DNA from: Tyto alba | Taxonomy: Eukaryota; Chordata; Aves; Strigiformes; Tytonidae | Direction of reading: 5' to 3' | Length of the DNA stretch: 64,000 nucleotides | Assembly (NCBI RefSeq): GCF_018691265.1 | Contig: NW_024881329.1 | Location: 5,022,001 to 5,086,000, forward strand | Shown: positions 11,925-29,200 of the stretch, piece after piece | Numbering within the stretch: position 1 is the first letter of the stretch | Layout of the letters: each line of letters starts with the position of its first letter | Made by a program: the position numbers and the translations under genes | Notes under the pieces: model-generated | Seen by the model: the letters and a program-made list of their open reading frames with translations, nothing else | Told to the model about the DNA's origin: nothing | Databases searched by the model: none

Positions 11925-13590
11925 TACAGAACGGTGTACAGTGCGTTTCCTTTACAAACAAGCCTGGCTTATGCAGTGTCAGCTGAACTCCTTACTTTCT
12001 CCTTACTTGTGAGATCTGGCGGACATTTCAGTGTCCCAGACTGGAAAAATTTACATTCCAGTGTAACTAACCTTTGTTATGACAAGTGAAAGCTGAAAAC
12101 TAAATTTCAAGGCCCTGCTGTTTGACCTAGCTGTTGATGTCAAAGGATTGTTTTCCTGAAGTGAGCTTAATAACCATTACCTTAACATGCCTGTTCTATC
12201 ATCAGGTCATGGTTGTAGTGGAGTATACCTTGTGATGCCTTAAGAAGCCTTGATGTATATTGCATTTTTCCACTAGAAAATGCTAGGCAAAAGGGAGGCT
12301 GCTACATCTGGTGTTGCACTGCCTGCCAGGCAGAAAATGCTACATGTCAGGCAGCCGTGGGAAGCACGGGTTGTGGCTGTGTGAGCTGGGAAGGGGCTTG
12401 CAGTGACAATCTGGTGGTTAAGCACCACACTGTCTGCAGAAGAGGGCATGTTGTACAGAGTGTTTCCCACCTTGGGGTGCTGTAGGGATTGGCGATGCTG
12501 CTCTTGCCGCCTCTCAGCAGTGTGCTGCAGTCCTCAGCTGTCAGCTGGTGTGGGCTGCCCCAGCAAAGCTAGCTTGAAAACCAAAGTTCTTGGTCTCAGC
12601 ACAGTAATCAGCGTTGCTCAAAACAGAGCATTTGTCTTCAGGCTTTTTAGGTTACCATTGAATCTGAAGAGGTGGAAGTTTGTATTAAAAAGCTGGGTGA
12701 GACTTCAAGTCCCCCAAGATCATCTGAAAGTTTTGAAAATTATTTCATACCATCTTCCTGTCATCTGCATAAACCATGACCATTGGTAGTCACTGCTGCT
12801 CTCTGCTCTCTTCTCAGGTGCTGTTTTGGTCTTGTGGATAGAAGAGAAAGCAGTATGGTAGCTACAGCTTTTCCTGTTACTGAAGTTGCTTCATGAGCAC
12901 TTTTAGAATAAGCTGAAATATTTTGTTCTGAGAAGTCTCAGCAGCTGCAGTCCATATTAAAAATCTACCCTGGACTTAATCAGGTGCTCTGTTTCCCTTC
13001 TTAAGCTACGTGTTGTGTCCTAGTGTTAGAAAGAGCTAAGAGTAAGGCCTTTCCCTCTTTATTCTAGTGAGTTATATTGTTTAAAAATATTGATGACAGA
13101 AGATGGTTAGTTCTTTATGTAACTTACTGTTGGCTTTGAGGAATAACTGGCCATTGTTTCTATGCATGGCTACTCTGCCAGAGGAGATGCTTTTCTGTGG
13201 TCGGCAGCAAGATGACTTTTATGGATGTCAAGTACTTGAGGGGGAGAGGTTTCTTCTTACATGCATTGTTGTGTGTACAGGTTAAGGAAGACGTCCTTTG
13301 GTGCATTGTTTCTTCACTCCCCTAACATAATGTTAATAGAGGCCTTTTCTGTGCACAAAGAAGGGAATCAAGTTTAACATCTGCATATTTAAATGCTTCT
13401 GTTACTGTTTCTTCATTCCTACCTCAAGCTCTTAGAAGTTCACTATATAAATAGCTGGAGCCTACACCGGAGTAGCTGCGCACATAACAATTACACAGGT
13501 GAGATTTGAGCTAGTGGGACTAAAGAAAAAGGTTTTATGTAGATGAGCTAACTGGAGCTCCAGTTGTACCCCCTATAAAGGAAAACAAGG
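11925..13590. other. TSG101-LDHA tail-to-tail spacer
   Basis: About 1.7 kb between the predicted 3' ends of two convergent genes. It contains no convincing gene. One open frame of 128 codons at 12403-12789 has a composition and sequence that match nothing I know. No LDHC or LDHAL6A exon is present, unlike mammals. Confidence 0.7.
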
Positions 13591-13594
13591 GAGA

Positions 13595-14253
13595 CAGAAA
13601 AAACAGTTTGTGGTTTATTTGATGTTGGAGCTGGTACTACAGCTGGACAGTCACTGTCTTGTTGCATACAGAAACCTTAACATTTTTTAAACATGCTCAG
13701 GAGACAAACTTACAGCTAGGCTGGTATCATACACAAAAATAAGGTTCTCTCAAAAAAGTACATGTAAAAATTCCAAAGCAGTGTTAGGAAAATACATTTG
13801 GACCTACCAACAGTGAAATATTTAAGCTATTCAGCTGGCAGAAAAGGTTGGTCAAGTGGCTTGACAATCCTTTAACTGCAAGAAAATAGTCTTTGGTTTC
13901 ACATTGTGTAATATTTAGTTACTTATTGTTCTGAGCCAACATTAAACAAGATGAGGAAAAGGCAAAGGGTTGTCTAGGCAGTGCTGCTTTGAATGCTGGA
14001 TTTCTGTTACACCACTTCACTGTACAAGACTGACTAGGGTATCTAGCTCTGGCTAAGAACATAGGTGTTTAGGGTTTTCTCTGTTCCGAGTAGTTTCCTA
14101 ATGTTATCTTCAAGAAACTAATTTGTTCAGATTTGAGCTTTTTGTGTGTTCTAGTTGAGATACATACATTGAAAGTTCTGACCTACATGGAAAGTGCAAT
14201 ATAGGAGAAACCACTAAACCCGTTAAACCGCAGAGTGAACTGCTTGGGCAGAT
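13595..14253 (-). other. LDHA: LDHA 3' UTR (approximate end)
   Basis: The sequence runs from the LDHA stop codon to a little past a canonical AATAAA on the minus strand (TTTATT at 13614-13619). This gives a 3' UTR of about 0.65 kb. Other poly(A) sites are possible. Confidence 0.65.
13614..13619 (-). terminator. LDHA: LDHA poly(A) signal AATAAA
   Basis: A reverse-complement AATAAA about 635 bp past the LDHA stop codon. It is the best candidate 3'-end signal for the gene. Confidence 0.6.
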
Positions 14254-18616
<4,363 letters not shown>

Positions 18617-18628
18617 GGTGGTACACTG

Positions 18629-20116
18629 CTGCAAGGAAAGCAACAGATCATTTCTCTAGGCTTTGGAGCTTTTACTGACAGCAGAATATTTGTACCAAGC
18701 AAGACAGACTTTATTGCATGATGTTAAGAAAATGGATATAAATCACATGGCAGTACTGCCTGAATACAGCAGAGTGATTTAAAAAGTGCATTGTCATCAG
18801 TAATTCAGTATTAAGCTTGCTCTAGCTTTCCCTCAAATTCAGCCTGAGAACCACTGATTATGTAGCTGGGTGGCACTCCAGCAGCATTCGTACAGTGTTC
18901 TACATGATCATCCATATTACATTTAGGTAAAGGAAGCCATTTTAGTACTTCTAAGCACAACATGGTCTGGCAATCTCCATCGTACTGCCCTGAAAAACTG
19001 CTACTCTGTGCTCTGAAGAAAGCCCATCTTAAGCAAAGTCAATTTTATGGATTCGTTTTAAAGTGAAACTGCATAATTTTAAGATGTCTAGAGACTGGTG
19101 TTACCACCTCTCCCCCTCTCATTTTTTTTTAGCTACCAGCTTCGTGGCAGCCTGGTTATCTGGGTTCCAATCTGACAGCCACAGGTGTACTGAAATGCCA
19201 TGATGATGATGATGAAGCATTGCTCTCTCACCCCAGGCTGCCTGCAGAAGCCAACACCGTGCTTTCCCAGGTGGTGCAGCACAGCTTCTGCTTTGCCTGA
19301 AGAGCCCGAGGCTGGGGCAGCCTCGCAGACGGATGCAAGTATAGGCACAGCATGATTCTAAAGTTAGTGCTGAGCAGGCGGCAACCGGTTGGGAGCAGGA
19401 ATGGCCGGAAAGCGTCGGCAGAGCAGGTAGGGTGGGCGGGAAGGAGGGAAGGGAAGCCAGCAGTGCCCATATTTAGGAAAAGCTAACCAAGATGCGTCAG
19501 GTCTTCCTTTGCGGAAGCCTGCTGAAGCGTGGCCCGGTATGGCGCACGCTCTCTCCATGTGCCAAGGCCTCCCTTTGCACTGGGAAAACTTTAACGTGCA
19601 CGTCTGGTGAGGTGCACCCACTCAAGCGTTCCTCAGTTATGCTTAATACTCAGAATCTTTGTTTTTAGAGCGCTATTCCTCTGAAAGAAGCAGGGGGACA
19701 GCCAGTAGCCGAGGCGGTATATTAATTAATGCTCCTCCCAGCACCTTCCCAACAGGCAGGTCCCCGAGGGCCGCTCCGCCCGTGAGGGGAAGCGAGTTAA
19801 CGCACGCCGGCTAAAGGCGGGGAAGGTGAGGGGGAAGGAAGGGAAATGGCGGGGCAAAGCAGCACCCGGCAGTCTCGAGGAGGGTGCGGCGTGTGGAAAT
19901 CACGCCGGTTGCACAAGGCCGCCGAGCAGGGCGTGGTGCCGGGCTGAAGGCCAGAGCCGGGCCCGGCAGCTCCTCAGGCCGGGGGGACTCGGCCGATTCC
20001 CCCCGGGGGCTGGCGGCCACCGACGCCCGCGTCCCCCCTTCCTGCACTGCACCGCACCGCATCGCGCACACGCACACACACCCCCCCCCAGCCTTAACTC
20101 GCCAAGGCGATCGCAC
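18629..20116 (-). other. LDHA: LDHA intron 1 (5' UTR intron)
   Basis: A 1.5-kb intron between the noncoding first exon and the start exon. It carries a (GAT)n-type run at 19201-19214 and becomes GC-rich towards the CpG island. No further exon was recognised. Confidence 0.6.
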
Positions 20117-20155
20117 CTACCGAGCCTCCTCACCCAAGCGCAGCAACTGTCTCGG
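20117..20155 (-). other. LDHA: LDHA noncoding exon 1 (approximate)
   Basis: Inferred from a donor within CGGTAGGTGCGA (minus strand, near 20120-20114) and a TATA-like element about 30 bp upstream of the suggested start near 20150. Two overlapping GT donors are possible (after 20117 or after 20121). Transcript data would be needed to fix both ends. Confidence 0.5.
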
Positions 20156-20178
20156 CGGGGTGGGGAGGCGGCCGCCGC

Positions 20179-20188
20179 CTTAAGTAGG
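20179..20188 (-). promoter_or_regulatory. LDHA: TATA-like element of LDHA promoter
   Basis: The minus strand reads CTACTTAAGG, the only AT-rich hexamer in a GC-rich core. It lies about 30 bp upstream of the inferred transcription start. This is inference from spacing. Confidence 0.45.
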
Positions 20189-20201
20189 GGCCGGGCGGCT
20201 G

Positions 20202-20249
20202 ACGTGCGGCGGGCGGGCCGCGGCGGTGGAGACGTGCCCGCCGACACGT
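20202..20249. promoter_or_regulatory. LDHA: Cluster of hypoxia-response / E-box ACGTG cores
   Basis: ACGTG occurs at 20202-20206 and 20232-20236, with CACGT (its reverse complement) at 20245-20249. All lie 50-100 bp upstream of the inferred LDHA start. Mammalian LDHA promoters are activated by HIF-1 through such RCGTG cores. The first core overlaps TGACGT, a half CRE. Function here is inferred. Confidence 0.55.
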
Positions 20250-23200
20250 CGGGGCGGAGGGAGGAGAGGAGAGGGGAGAAGTTGGGCCGGGCCCCTGCGG
20301 GAGCCGGGGGGGGGGGGGGCGGTTGGGCCCGCACGCTCGGCGCTGTGAGGGAAGCTGTGGTGGGCGGGGAGCAGCTCGGCCCCGGCCCCGTGAGCCGTTC
20401 AACGGGCTCGTCTCACGGCGGGGGCGGAGCGGGGCCGCCGGGCTGGGCTCGGGTGCCGTCGGGGGAGATCTCCCTCGTTAACCGCGGTGGGTGAATGATT
20501 GGAAACGTTAGCCCCCCCCCAAGGCAAGGAGGGTGCCCCGTGTGCGCACACCAGCGCTGGGGCCTGCAAAGGGCCGGCGCCAGAGAGTGAAGCGGGGCTG
20601 GCGGGGCTCCGGCCCCCGCCCCGGGGCAGCCAGCCCGGCGCTGCTGCTGCTCCGCACCGGCACAAGCCTGCGCGCCGGAGCCTCTCGTCTGGTGGCTAGA
20701 AACCTGCTTCCAATTTCCATCTCAATCTCGAGAGGTTGGGGGGTTCGTTACAAACATCCTTCCCTAGCGTTTTCTTCCCCTCTCCGTGTATTTACATACC
20801 CACTTCCCACTCATTTGTTAAGTTACATAAGCTAAACCGTTCCACCCTTGCATGATGCTAGCAGTGCTCTGGTCTTTGGGACATCCTTTAAGTGGGACTC
20901 TGTTTTTTCTCTTGGGAGAGGCTGCTGTATGGAGTGGTTCAGCCTTCTCAGTGATGCCCAGACAGGAATGCTAATGTTTCCCAGTCATTACTGGAAATAC
21001 CATGACTGGACTCAGACTGGCCTTTTTCACAGTCACGCTGTCAGCTCCCTATCAGCCTGTGGTTCGTTAGTAAAGCTCAGTCCTTCTCCTTGTTACTTAT
21101 TTGCTGCTAGGATACTATGAAAGAGTAAAAAATACTATTTCCCTGATGCCTGAAGTTTTAATTTTATACTATGCCACAGGGCTGTCCCACAAAATTGGCT
21201 TTTAGTAAACCCATGCTACCTTTTATCCCTTTATTCATTGAATTCCATGTTTGTAGTTAAATTTTCATTCACAAGTTTTCCTGAAGAACTGCACAGACAT
21301 CAAAAGCACAGGCCCAAACCGCTTTCACCATGGCTCACTTCTTAAATGCATGCTGTTCTCTGGTCCTGTGGTAATGCCCCCAAGTCAGTACATTTACTTA
21401 AAATCTTTGCACTTGGATTTGTGATTTACTGTGGGTCAGGATTCTGGGACTGAGAATGTTTCTTCCAGTTGGAGCACAGTAGACACTGAGTTTTGCACGC
21501 CAGCTGGCTGTGTTCATTTATTATATTGTAGCTGTTTCTACCTTCTTCCTTTCCTCTTAGGCGTCTTGTCCTTACCCCATGGATTAACAGGTTCATCTTT
21601 AATGAAAATCAGGGAAGCATTCATTTAATCTTGTGTGAGTAGCTGGGTTACCTTTATTTTCCCATTCTTGGTTTACAGTGATCCTTTTTTCTTCCTTTTT
21701 TTTTTTTTTTTTTTAATTTCTTATACCTTTGTGTCATTTGGCTTAGTTTCCTTTTGGGATTCTAACTCTAGCTGATTTTTGGCAATATCTATTTGTGGCT
21801 TCTAGGATGTACTTGACTTCCTTCTGAGGTGCTTATCTTGACATGGCAGAAGGCCTTCCTTACTAATTAACCCCTTTGTCTTCTTCTACCCGTACCAGCC
21901 TTTCCATCTCTATTTTGCCTGGGATGTATTTTCTCTCTTCTAAACTTTCTAGTGTACCTCTTCATCACTAGAGTTAGACAATTTACAAATGAGCAGGTTG
22001 TCATGGAAGTCCTGATCTCTCCATGACCTCATCCCACTCACAGTGCATGCAAGCATAAAACATGCCCTTCGGTCATGCTAGACCAGAGCAGGTGGTGTGA
22101 AGATGGCTATATCTCATCACACCTAAGGCTTTTACTCACCTACCAAACTCTGCTTTACAACTGAAGGAATTTTCTGCAGCTGTTCAAGGCACGCTAAACA
22201 CCTTGTCACAGACCATCCCAGCGACAGTCCCCTGCTGCAGTGGTGATCCAATGGGAATGGTAGCCCAAAGCCTCATCATTTATTTGACAGTCCATTGGCA
22301 AAACAATACAAACAAAAAACACAGATGAGAAAACATCTAAAAAATGCTTGAAACATTGAATAAGGAGATTTACATTAAATAAGCCAGAAAATTACAAAAT
22401 TTTGGTTCTTATTATAAAGGCCAGCACTTCTGCCAGAGGAGGTTAAATATAATGACCTATTGGTTGCAAAACTAGATGTGCTTTGTCCCTTGCTGCTGCT
22501 TGAGGAATGAGTGATGCTTGTGAGATGTGCCATGTCAGAGGAGACTGGTAGCTAAGGCAGGGAAAGTGTGTGTAGGTGCTGAGTAGGCCTAATGCCGCAT
22601 GAATGCAGAATAAAAGGAAAGCGTATAATGTAGGTCTGTCATTCTGCATTATGGTGGGTTCACTGGGCATCTTGTTCTATCAGAAGTCTCAAGGATGGAT
22701 TAGGAAGTTTAGTTCTGCATCCCAGGAATCTGTATTTACAGTGGCTTTATATGAATGGGACTAAACATCTCATCCTGGGTTTGGGTTCCAGACATCTGGC
22801 AGGACAGGAAATGAACATTTGACAGGAATGAAGATGAAGAAATATTTTCTCCCTATACAAATTTTTACTTCTGGAGAGTTTAAATGTAAGATAAGAGGCT
22901 TTGAAGACAAGACTGGCTGGATAGATTAATGAGCATTTTTAAAATATGTAACTAATGCAGAGCAAGTGGTATTTTTCTACTGTTGTGGTGAGACCAAGGC
23001 TTCTAAGAGAAGAATGTTGGCATTGTAAGACTGTTCCTATCTTGTGGCTCAGACAAAATAAAATTAGACATGGTTTTCAGGGTGTGAGTTCCAATAAAAT
23101 TTCACTTGCTTCTGTTTGTGTTTTTGCTATTGAGAACAGAACCAAGACCAAATCTCTGTTATTTATAACATAAGGCATTGGGTTATTCTTAGCTGTCTGG

Positions 23201-26200
23201 TGCCTGTCAGAAGTCCTACCCTTAGTGGAGTAGGCTAAAGCAAGCTAACCAGGATGTTTCAAAACCATCCTGGTCCCAACATGTCTTTGATGATGATAAG
23301 CAGAGCAGAAGACTTCTTTTGTTAAAAAATAGTGTCAGCTTTTAATATGCCAGTGTTAATTCACCTGGGTTGCAAAACTGAGAAGGCGGCTGGGACTGCC
23401 AAATTTTTCCTTTTATGTGTCCTTTGGGATCTTAGCAGCAGCAGTAGATGCTCAGGAGGAAAGGAGTCATCTGGTGTGACTGGCATTGATTTTCTGCCTC
23501 AGAGAGCTTCAATCAGAGAAGGCTCAGAACAACACAAACAGAATGGGGTGAGCAAATTAAGGGCATCTTTCTTGCACTTGGAAGATGGAGGCCAGCTCTG
23601 TTTTGATTTAAGTGATTGACTTTGATTGTAGGAATGGTGATGACTTTCCTCTCTTGTATACATAAGGAGTTTTATTTTTCCTGTTCTTTTTCCGCTGCCG
23701 CCTTTCATCGCAGTAGCGGGAGGTGGTGTTGATAGAGGGATGGGGATGTTTGAAATGTGACAGGGTCTCTCCAGGGAAGCTTGGCCCTTCCTCAGCCTGC
23801 CTTCTCTCTTTTCTATATCAGCTTTCACAGATTAAACATAAAAAATACAGAAATATAAATTGCTGAATGTGGAAATGTTTATATTTTTATTATAGGACTT
23901 AAAATCAGAGCCTTTCCACTGGCCGCAGGTAGCATTTGATCAGGCTTTGGTCAACAACAAATGATGCAACGTTCTTCTTACACAACATGTCTGTCTTTAA
24001 TCTGTGAGATACCGATTAAACCTTTATCACAAAAATAAAGTCCAGAGACAGTTATACAAGGTGAGTTCCATGTGTGTGTCCCACTATTTCCAATAAATCA
24101 CAAAGTGTTAGTGAATTTCTCTCCATTTTGCTAATATGCAAGAGGTTTTACACGGTGATGTTTCATTTCTACATTTGCTGTTTGCTCAGGTCCTGGCTCA
24201 CAACAGACTAAGTCAAATCTGATGGTGCTGGTGGGATGAATAACGACACCAAACCAAGACCTGCACATATTTGCTGTATGAGCTACAGCTCAGCTAGGAG
24301 GTTAGCAGTAACCCAAAGCCACCATTGATGCTGTCCGGCCCTGGAAAGGTCAGTGGAATCTCTGGACCTGAGATTTGAGGTCTAATTTGCCCATAAAAAT
24401 CAGAAGTGTTATTCCCAGCACAATAAGCCCTGCTTTTGCTCCGCAAAGCTCAAGGGATTTGCTTTTGTATGATGTCTGTGGGTGAGGGAGAGACCTGTCA
24501 CTAGACATAGCTACATCATGTTCCAGTCTTGTCTTACCCTTGGATTTATTTTGCGACCTGAACAACTTCCTCCAGCTTTAATGGCTTAATTTCTCCTTTG
24601 TAAAATGGGAATGGTCTTTATCTACCTGCCTGATGGTGGTACTGTAGGGATTAGTTAATTATGAAACACTTCAGATTCATAAAGCAAAATTAAAGTGATG
24701 GAGGTTCTTTACCTAAACCAGAGAGGCCTGGACTGCAAAATGGAGTAGCTTGGTGCCAGAAGTTTTTTATACTCCGCTAAATTGTCAACATCAGAAAAAC
24801 CCCCAGAGCCAGAATTCTTGAAATTCCAAAATACTTATCAGGGTATGGTACAGGAAGCTGCTTCACTCCATAAAAATTTGTATTTTGTGTTCTTCAGATG
24901 TGGATAGTATAGCCACATCAAACCATTTGAACTGATCTAAGAAAACTGAAAGCTAAAAGCAGAGTTTCACCTCGGCTTGCACTAATGGGTATCTCTGCAT
25001 ATAACTGATTAGCCATGGTCCACACACCTCCAGGTCCCTCTCCTGGAATGCTCCATGCATGCACATTACTGTGAGGACACCAGCATTGCAAAGCTCCCGG
25101 GCTCTTGCTGCTTCACACCCTCCTTTGCTTTGCACTGTCATTGTGTGGAGCGGGAGGGGCTGGCTGATGCAATTCTCATTTCCGGGTATTAATACATATC
25201 TGTTTCTACAACCTATTTTAAAATGTGCACTAGGGTAATATATATGGAGACCTGTGTAAAAAAATGTCAATTTAAAGATCCCATACTTCCACAATGCCTT
25301 TTTGTCAGACTTACGGGTTTGATTGCAAACTGTTTTCCAGCTGACGTGTTTCAATATGCAGAACTTCCAAGTTACACTAGTTTTTCTTTTGCCCTTAAAA
25401 GGTTGGTTATGTTTACAAGTACAACGGCAGTGGATTATGCATTCAGTATAAACTAGATAAAACTGTATTTCTTGCAATGATTTTCTCCATACAAGCTAAA
25501 GAAAACTGTATTTCTCTCAGTAGCTTCCTAACATCATGCTAGATTGCTGGACTAAGCCGAATGCATGATTTTGTCTTGCTTCTAAGGAAATTAATTTACT
25601 CATGGAAGCATGAGTCACTGTGCAGGATTTGCCAAGCCAAACCCATTCCCTTGATGCAACTCTGAATACTTACTCATTCACTGAGGAACTGCAGGAAATG
25701 GGATGCTCAGCTCAATCACACGGGCAGAGATGGAAAGGCATGCCGGTGGGCAGGGGCCACTATTCAGTCTTGGCACAACAAAGTCACAGAGATCTCAGCC
25801 AGTTCAGTACCTGCCTCCTGGTGACTGTCAGGAAGAGTGTAATCATTAATACATCCTTATTACTGCCTTCTAAACTGGCAGCAGCAGAACCATTACTGTT
25901 ATCTAACTTGTTCCTGAGTGCCTGGCAGGTTGCAGTAAGCGGAGACTTTCTATAAATTACAGTAAGGAGCTGGAGGGTTATGAGAGGAAGGTTGTGAGCT
26001 GCTGCTGCTTGCCAATTTGAGAGGGCAGGCAGGCTCAGCAGCAAAAGGTCAGCGGCATGTCCCTGCGATTCCATCTGGAGCAGAGACCCCCTCCTGCCCT
26101 TATTTTAATATTCTTATTAATTATGCAGCTGTCAGTTTTGATTTACCCAGGATCCCTTCTCAGCCCATCACATTTAATGACACAATATTGTCTCCCCTAC

Positions 26201-29200
26201 AGAGGGAGATACTTTTCTAGCATTTCAGACCTTACATATCTGGTTGACCCTCTGTGTATTCAAATTGATAGGAAGTTATGTATTCTCTTCCATCCAAAAA
26301 TCACTGTGGCCAAACTTTCATTTCTGTGAATCAAAATTCCAAATTACATTGCCGGAAACTCAGCATCCTATGGTTGAGAAGTTACTGGGCTGTATGACGA
26401 CTGTAGAAAGCTGAAAATACATTCAACATTACAGGCACATGGACTTGGTGGAGCAACTTCCTACCCTGCCTACTCTACAGAAACAGTGCACAAGAAAGGT
26501 GTGAATTCACCCCTTCATCTCTTTCATCCCTTTATGAGATGGGAGCGTCACGGTTGGGACTCTGCAAAAGGAAGCTCTCACTTTAGCAGCATAAAGTTAC
26601 AGGGTCAAGGAGGCCCTAGACACTGAAAATAGTTTGGTCTGTGTTTTCACAAAGGACACACTTCAGCATGCAGGATACCTCTCCTCAAGGCTCTCACTGA
26701 GGACATCAGTCCTATAAAGCATAACTTGTACAGCTCCTTACATCTTCTGGAGCTTTGAACATACGGGTTAATTTCTGTAGCTCTTTGTGGGTCCTGGTGA
26801 ATAAAACCCAGTTCTGTGCCTGGAGTGGAGTGGGAAGGCCAGAGATCAAGAGGTAACTATAGTCTGTTTTTTTCAGTCTCCTTTTAGAGTCTGGATGCCA
26901 CAACAGCCTCAGTCTGTCCCACGTTTTGGTGTTCTCAGATAATGCCCAGTGGATATGGAAAATGTGTGTGCCTACAGATGACTGTAATAAACAATTATCC
27001 ATTCCTTGGAGAAGGAACATTTTTTTAATTTGCAGTTCAACAAACTTAGCAATAAAGTAGAAGCAAACAGCCAGCTGCTTCCATTTCAGTCCCACACTTG
27101 GGCCACACCTGAGGCTCTTTAAAAGAGCTGCAGCTGGGCTGGCTCAGACCTAGGATAGCGGTCCTGAGAGGTGACTTTGGCTTGTGTTAGGGTTGAATTC
27201 TTCTGCTGTTCTCAGATGGGGAAGGTAGCTTGACTGTTTCTGCACAGTGTACTCTTTTAGATCTTTGTTTCTGTGGTGGTGGTTGTTGGCATCTCTGTGG
27301 GTGAATACAGAGGCCTGGGGGAATACACATGGCTGTGAAAGGCAGGTACTGTCCTGAGAGGTTACCAGGCAGAGTTTTAAAATACTGTTTGTATTAATGT
27401 GTACTGCTGCAGTGGACTTGGGGCTATCCCCCAGGGGAAAGCTGTGGCCTTCTCTCTGCAAAAGTTCTGCTCCCTGGGCTTTTAAATTTTGTTATGTTTG
27501 ATTTTATTTTACAAGCAGAAGGTAGCCAAGGGAAAGAAAGACACACACCATTTCTTTAATGACTAAGTTATCTTAGCTTGTACTGTTAGGGATTTATACC
27601 ATCATCTAGATGTGCTGTAGCTGTATGTTGGCCACTGTGGGCATTCAGTGACTTACACTTTCCCCAGGCTTGTGGGTTGGTGCTGGAGACCTCATTCTAT
27701 TCATAACAAAGCTAGATGTGAGCCCTATGGTCACAAGTGGGTTCAAAGTGTGGCTTGGCAGGAAGAGGGGGGTGACTTCTTTTCAAGAAATAGTTTTTTT
27801 TTCTGGTCTTAATTTTCTTCCTTTCTTAAGTGCCCATGTTTCACCCATGAAATTCGATACACTGTGCTATGACTCAGTACCAAAGGTCTAAACTGTGTCA
27901 GTGATTCCCAAGGAAAAGTGGATAGAGAGAGGAGCAGCCTGCATTGCTGACATGCAGTAGTCTTTTTGACTCAGCTTCATTATGCAGCCATAGTGAAATC
28001 ATGAATATATGTCAAGCAGGTACCAAGCTGAACATCTGAGTTGGGAGCAGAGCTTCACAGCACAGGCATTGTACAGACACACAGCAGCTCCTCAGCAAAG
28101 AGCTCATCAACTAAAGAGGCAGAACAAAACAGGGAAGTGAAAGTGGAAGCAGAGTAAGGCAGAATGATTACCAAATATGGTGCTTGTCTTAGTATGCTGT
28201 GTTTTTCAAGAACATTACACAAATACTGACCCTTATCTCTATCAATTAATTCAATTTACTTATTGACACTCAGATCTTAAATAGAAAATGAAAAGTTGCT
28301 GCTTACCTATGGTCTGCCAATTAATCATTTTCACAGTGCTATGCTAAGTGTGGAGTTTCTGTCTGGTGGACGCTATTTCCTGTATTTGGATGAAATTGCA
28401 CAAATGTTTAGCAAACATTTGCAGGGCATGGCCTTGTTTCGCAAATTATGGTGAGTCTTGTTTAAGCAGTTGGATGCTACCAAAGGGAACAAGCATCTGA
28501 CTTTTAGCTCCTATAGGGGAATCCTGATACTCGCAGAGTCTGTTGATTCTCTAGCTTGGGCCTTATAGCAAGAGGAACAGCATGCCTGTGACCTGGATGG
28601 TAAATGGAAGGTGCACTCTCACTGGCTGTCTCCAACCTTGTGTTGTTTTTCTCATAACTTCATCCAAATTCATTTGTATCAGTAGACTCTGTGCAATTCT
28701 GGCCTTAAGAGGCAATATCTCAGTGCAGGTACCCTTTTAAAAGATGCCAGTATGATGAAAATGTGAGGTGCTGTGAGTGAATGTCATGGATTCTGCGTGT
28801 GTGTGTGTGCACAACTACTGGATTTCTGAAGTCTGAGTCTCCCCAACACTTCACCCCCAATATCTGCTCCATATCCTTTTTGCTAGTTTTACATAATTTC
28901 TACTTTATACATTCTGTAGTTTGCGGAGGATTTGTTGTGTGTTTGTGGAAGAGTTTTGATATTTAATGCTTTGATGTCAGAAGGGAAAAGATACCAGCAT
29001 GCTTTGTCTTTTGCTCACTATGTAAGGGCTAATGATTTTTCGAGTGGCAACAGGGATATGCAGTCCCGTTGGCCTGCGTCAACTCCTTGCCACATGAGAA
29101 GCCTTTGGACTGGCTGCTGGGGCAGCAGAGCTCGCCCATCGCTTCACTCGGCCTCTGGACCGCAATGGTTGCGGACAGGTCAGTGCCAGTTTGGTGGAAA

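Larger units (their letters stand above)
19830..20690. promoter_or_regulatory. LDHA: CpG island at LDHA 5' end
   Basis: Dense CpG, high GC and several GC boxes (for example GGGGCGGAG near 20252 and 20422) surround the LDHA first exon. Long open frames on both strands here are by-products of high GC. The island includes a G-tract at about 20308-20320. Confidence 0.85.

Noticed and set aside
12403..12789. 128-codon open frame in the TSG101-LDHA spacer
   Set aside because: No recognisable similarity, no splice or promoter context, and its length is within chance.
19826..20494. 222-codon open frame over the LDHA CpG island
   Set aside because: Gly/Arg/Ala/Pro-rich, with rival open frames on both strands, and it crosses the LDHA promoter. 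A GC-composition artefact.
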